From an uncultured Fretibacterium sp. (GTDB taxonomy: Bacteria; Synergistota; Synergistia; Synergistales; Aminobacteriaceae), in NCBI GenBank assembly GCA_905373185.1, contig CAJPSE010000083.1, forward strand, positions 1 to 7,005: a stretch of 7,005 nt of DNA, written 5' to 3'. Position numbers and translations under genes: made by a program. Positions 5,706 through 7,005 of the stretch are shown piece by piece. The stretch's first letter is position 1. Every line of letters begins with the position of its first letter. The notes under the pieces are model-generated. The model had not been told where the DNA came from. It worked only from the letters and a program-made list of their open reading frames with translations, and made no database searches.

Positions 5706-6587
5706 TTATTCCTTCAAGGACACGCCGTTCAGCAGCTCGTAGTACCTGCCCAGGGCTCCATGGTCGAGCGGACCGCAGCCGCGCGCCATGAGGCTCTGCA
5801 TCATCTCCATCACCTGCGAGGCCAGGGGCATGGAGATGTGCAGTCCCCGCCCGGCCGCCAGCACGTTGTCCAGGTCCTTCACGTGCAGTTCGATGCGGAA
5901 CCCCGGCTCGTAGCGCCCCTCCAGCATCCGGGGCGCCTTGTCCTCCAGGCACTGGCTGCCGGCCAGCCCGCCCCGGATGGCCCGGAACACCCGCTCCGGG
6001 TCGGCGCCGGCCCGTTTGGCAAAGGCCAATCCCTCCGCCACCGCCGCGATGTTCGCCGCGACGATCGTCTGGTTTACGAGCTTCGTCACCTGCCCTGCCC
6101 CGCTCGGGCCGACGTGGAGGCTCTTGCCCATGAGGTCCAGGACGTCACGGACGCGCTCGTAGACGTCCTCCCTGCCCCCGACCATGATGGACAGGGTCCC
6201 CTTCTCCGCCTTCTCCTGCCCTCCGCTCACGGGGGCGTCCAGCATGCCGCAGCCGCGCCCCTCGACGAGGGCGCAGAGCTCGCGGGCGACGATGGGGTCG
6301 ATGGAGCTCATGTCCACGACGACCTTTCCCGGGGTCAGCCCCTCCAGAATGCCGTCCGGGCCGCAGAGGACCGACCGGACGTCCGGCGAGTTCGGGAGCA
6401 TCGTGATGACGACGTCGCAGCGCTCGGCCACGCCGCGCGGCGAGCTCCCCGCCTCCGCCCCGCCCTGGACGAGTACAGAGACCGCAGCCCGGGAACGGTT
6501 GAAGACCGTCACGGACCGCCCGCCCCTCAGCAGGTTGCCCGCCATGGGCCTGCCCATGATGCCCAGACCGATGAAACCGATTTTCAC
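5706..6587 (-). CDS. garR: 2-hydroxy-3-oxopropionate (tartronate semialdehyde) reductase-like dehydrogenase
   Basis: This 293-residue protein belongs to the beta-hydroxyacid dehydrogenase family, at its normal length. The N-terminal Rossmann domain starts directly with KIGFIGLGIMG (GxGxxG at 7-12). The substrate motif DAPVSGG is at 117-123. The catalytic lysine is Lys169 in GAGQVTKLVNQ, and Lys237 in HVKDLDN is the second conserved lysine. The C-terminal run from VMEMMQ to DHGAL and YYE resembles GarR/GlxR more than 3-hydroxyisobutyrate dehydrogenase. The expected reaction is reversible NAD(P)H reduction of tartronate semialdehyde to D-glycerate in the cytoplasm. GTG 6587 is chosen because the family starts at this point and GGAAGGG lies upstream (6600-6594). 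ATG 6608 would add seven residues. No glyoxylate carboligase or glycerate kinase gene is in view, so the exact substrate is inferred. Confidence 0.85.
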   Translation of the reverse strand: MKIGFIGLGIMGRPMAGNLLRGGRSVTVFNRSRAAVSVLVQGGAEAGSSPRGVAERCDVVITMLPNSPDVRSVLCGPDGILEGLTPGKVVVDMSSIDPIVARELCALVEGRGCGMLDAPVSGGQEKAEKGTLSIMVGGREDVYERVRDVLDLMGKSLHVGPSGAGQVTKLVNQTIVAANIAAVAEGLAFAKRAGADPERVFRAIRGGLAGSQCLEDKAPRMLEGRYEPGFRIELHVKDLDNVLAAGRGLHISMPLASQVMEMMQSLMARGCGPLDHGALGRYYELLNGVSLKE

Positions 6588-6679
6588 GTCAATCCCTTCC
6601 TTTCCCATGCCCTTTCCTGCCCCATGCGGAGGGGCTCCATCCCGTCCCCTCCCTCGAGGACCTCCGCGATTTTGAGACC

Positions 6680-6685
6680 ATTGTA
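6680..6685 (-). promoter_or_regulatory. Possible -10 of the reductase gene
   Basis: TACAAT on the minus strand (6685-6680) matches five of six consensus bases and is about 90 bases upstream of GTG 6587. No credible -35 lies at the right distance, so the call is weak. The rest of 6609-6731 is GC-rich and shows no gene. Confidence 0.3.
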
Positions 6686-6731
6686 CCCGAAGCCCCCGGA
6701 GGAAGAGGGGCGGGGCTCCCGGTCCGCTGGG

Positions 6732-6740
6732 TGCTATAAT
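6732..6740 (+). promoter_or_regulatory. Perfect extended -10 promoter, divergent from the reductase
   Basis: TGC followed by TATAAT (6735-6740) is a perfect extended -10 element. The -35 position is GC-rich and not consensus, which an extended -10 can tolerate. Transcription would begin near 6747 and run to the right, through a hairpin and a perfect ribosome binding site. It points away from garR, so it serves something else, probably beyond the window. Confidence 0.6.
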
Positions 6741-6764
6741 GGGCGCGCATATTCTGTAGTGTAT

Positions 6765-6793
6765 CTCGCGGGTAAGGCAGTGCCTTTTACGAG
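6765..6793 (+). promoter_or_regulatory. Imperfect hairpin in the leader, just before the ribosome binding site
   Basis: CTC (6765-6767), GTAAGGC (6772-6778), loop AGT, GCC (6782-6784) and TTACGAG (6787-6793) can pair into one stem with a four-base bulge on the left and a TT bulge on the right. It ends one base before AAGGAGG (6795-6801). It could tune access to that site; no known riboswitch class is recognised. Confidence 0.35.
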
Positions 6794-6809
6794 TAAGGAG
6801 GTTTTTCCG

Positions 6810-6827
6810 ATGGCCGGCTTTGCATGA
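6810..6827 (+). CDS. Five-codon ORF (MAGFA) with a perfect ribosome binding site
   Basis: ATG 6810 stands eight bases after AAGGAGG (6795-6801), the best ribosome binding site in the window. It is read for only five codons before TGA 6825-6827. It could be a leader peptide whose translation is coupled, through the shared ATGA, to a frame starting at 6824. It could be a regulatory minigene. It could also be the start of a gene whose TGA is read as selenocysteine; a hairpin ATGCA-CGGGA-TGCAT lies 20-34 bases after the TGA. Reading through gives only 43 residues before the next TGA (6939-6941), rich in Pro, Ala and Arg and without a known fold, so the last option is weak. Function is unknown. 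Confidence 0.35.
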   Translation: MAGFA

Positions 6828-7005
6828 CGGGACGCGATCGGCGAAGATGCACGGGATGCATGTTCGAATCCCCGAAGTCCGTCCCTGCCGCCGTCGGCCC
6901 CCTCCGCTCCGTTCCACCCCCGCCGCCGCGCCGGCGCATGACCCCGACGAGCCTCGTCGGAGCCTCGACTCGACCGGCGGGAGCTTGGGTACTGTTCCCC
7001 ACAAA
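6824..7005 (+). other. Open frame running off the window, unrecognised
   Basis: From ATG 6824, which overlaps the stop of the five-codon ORF as ATGA, a frame stays open for 60 codons to the last base. It starts MTGRDRRRCTGCMF and then turns Pro/Arg-rich. It has no ribosome binding site of its own and resembles no family I know. In this very GC-rich stretch another plus frame is also open, so openness is weak evidence. It may be the 5' end of a coupled gene or simply non-coding leader. The inverted repeats 6829-6834/6880-6885 and 6944-6951/6953-6960 lie within it. Confidence 0.2.
6944..6960. repeat. Short perfect inverted repeat
   Basis: CCGACGAG (6944-6951) and CTCGTCGG (6953-6960) are perfect inverted repeats around a single C. 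As RNA this would be a short GC-rich hairpin with the inner bases forming the loop. No T run follows on either strand. It could be a protein-binding palindrome; its role is unknown. Confidence 0.4.

Noticed and set aside
5522..5791. Plus-strand 89-codon ORF in the intergenic stretch
   Set aside because: It has no ribosome binding site, runs into the antisense of the reductase and resembles nothing known.
5550..6827. Long plus-strand ORF of 425 codons opposite the reductase
   Set aside because: It mirrors the reductase gene, has no recognisable domain, and is rich in His, Arg and Pro as antisense frames of GC-rich genes are.
6858..6890. tRNA-like T-loop GTTCGAATCC
   Set aside because: The flanking bases do not form a five-base T stem, and no anticodon arm or CCA-type end was found.
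6588..7004. N-terminal extension of the reductase to the right edge
   Set aside because: The frame is open because of high GC, but the extension is Arg/Gly-rich with no domain, while the family begins at GTG 6587 with the Rossmann motif.

Overview
The window is GC-rich, densely packed bacterial DNA with an anaerobe-like gene content. It has a split molybdenum hydroxylase, a probable selenocysteine thioredoxin and a tartronate-semialdehyde-reductase-type dehydrogenase. Heavy use of GGG and AGG codons, short gene overlaps and this gene set would fit a Synergistota or related strict anaerobe, but that is an impression and not a proven assignment. There is no mobile element, CRISPR array or rRNA, and I found no convincing tRNA.

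Layout. Bases 1-3600 (+) are one tightly coupled operon for a molybdopterin hydroxylase of the xanthine/nicotinate dehydrogenase family. It encodes an FAD subunit (5' end cut off by the window), a two-[2Fe-2S] subunit, and a molybdenum subunit divided over two genes. The order FAD, FeS, large Mo, medium Mo matches ndhFSLM of nicotinate dehydrogenase. Successive genes overlap by 1 or 4 bases. Bases 3601-4231 (+) hold a less GC-rich Phd/YefM-RelE/ParE toxin-antitoxin pair. A near-perfect inverted repeat overlaps its promoter -10 and its start codon. A strong 15-bp hairpin at 4263-4298 separates it from the convergent genes that follow.

Bases 4386-5556 (-) form a two-gene redox operon. A promoter and a tandem 14-bp repeat precede an exported thioredoxin-fold protein whose active site is encoded as TGA-Pro-Ala-Cys. 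The TGA is followed by a hairpin with a GGTC loop of the bacterial SECIS type, so I read the gene as a 116-residue selenoprotein (Sec36) and not as a broken gene. It overlaps by one base with a CcdA/DsbD-type membrane electron carrier, the expected source of reductant for an exported UxxC thioredoxin.

Bases 5706-6587 (-) encode a GarR/GlxR-like 2-hydroxy-3-oxopropionate reductase starting at GTG. Divergent from it, a perfect extended -10 promoter at 6732-6740 (+) leads through a hairpin to a perfect ribosome binding site and a five-codon ORF, MAGFA. That ORF overlaps by ATGA with an open frame running off the window. What this leader serves cannot be seen here.

The most interesting items are the selenocysteine thioredoxin with its CcdA partner, and the unexplained leader at the right end.
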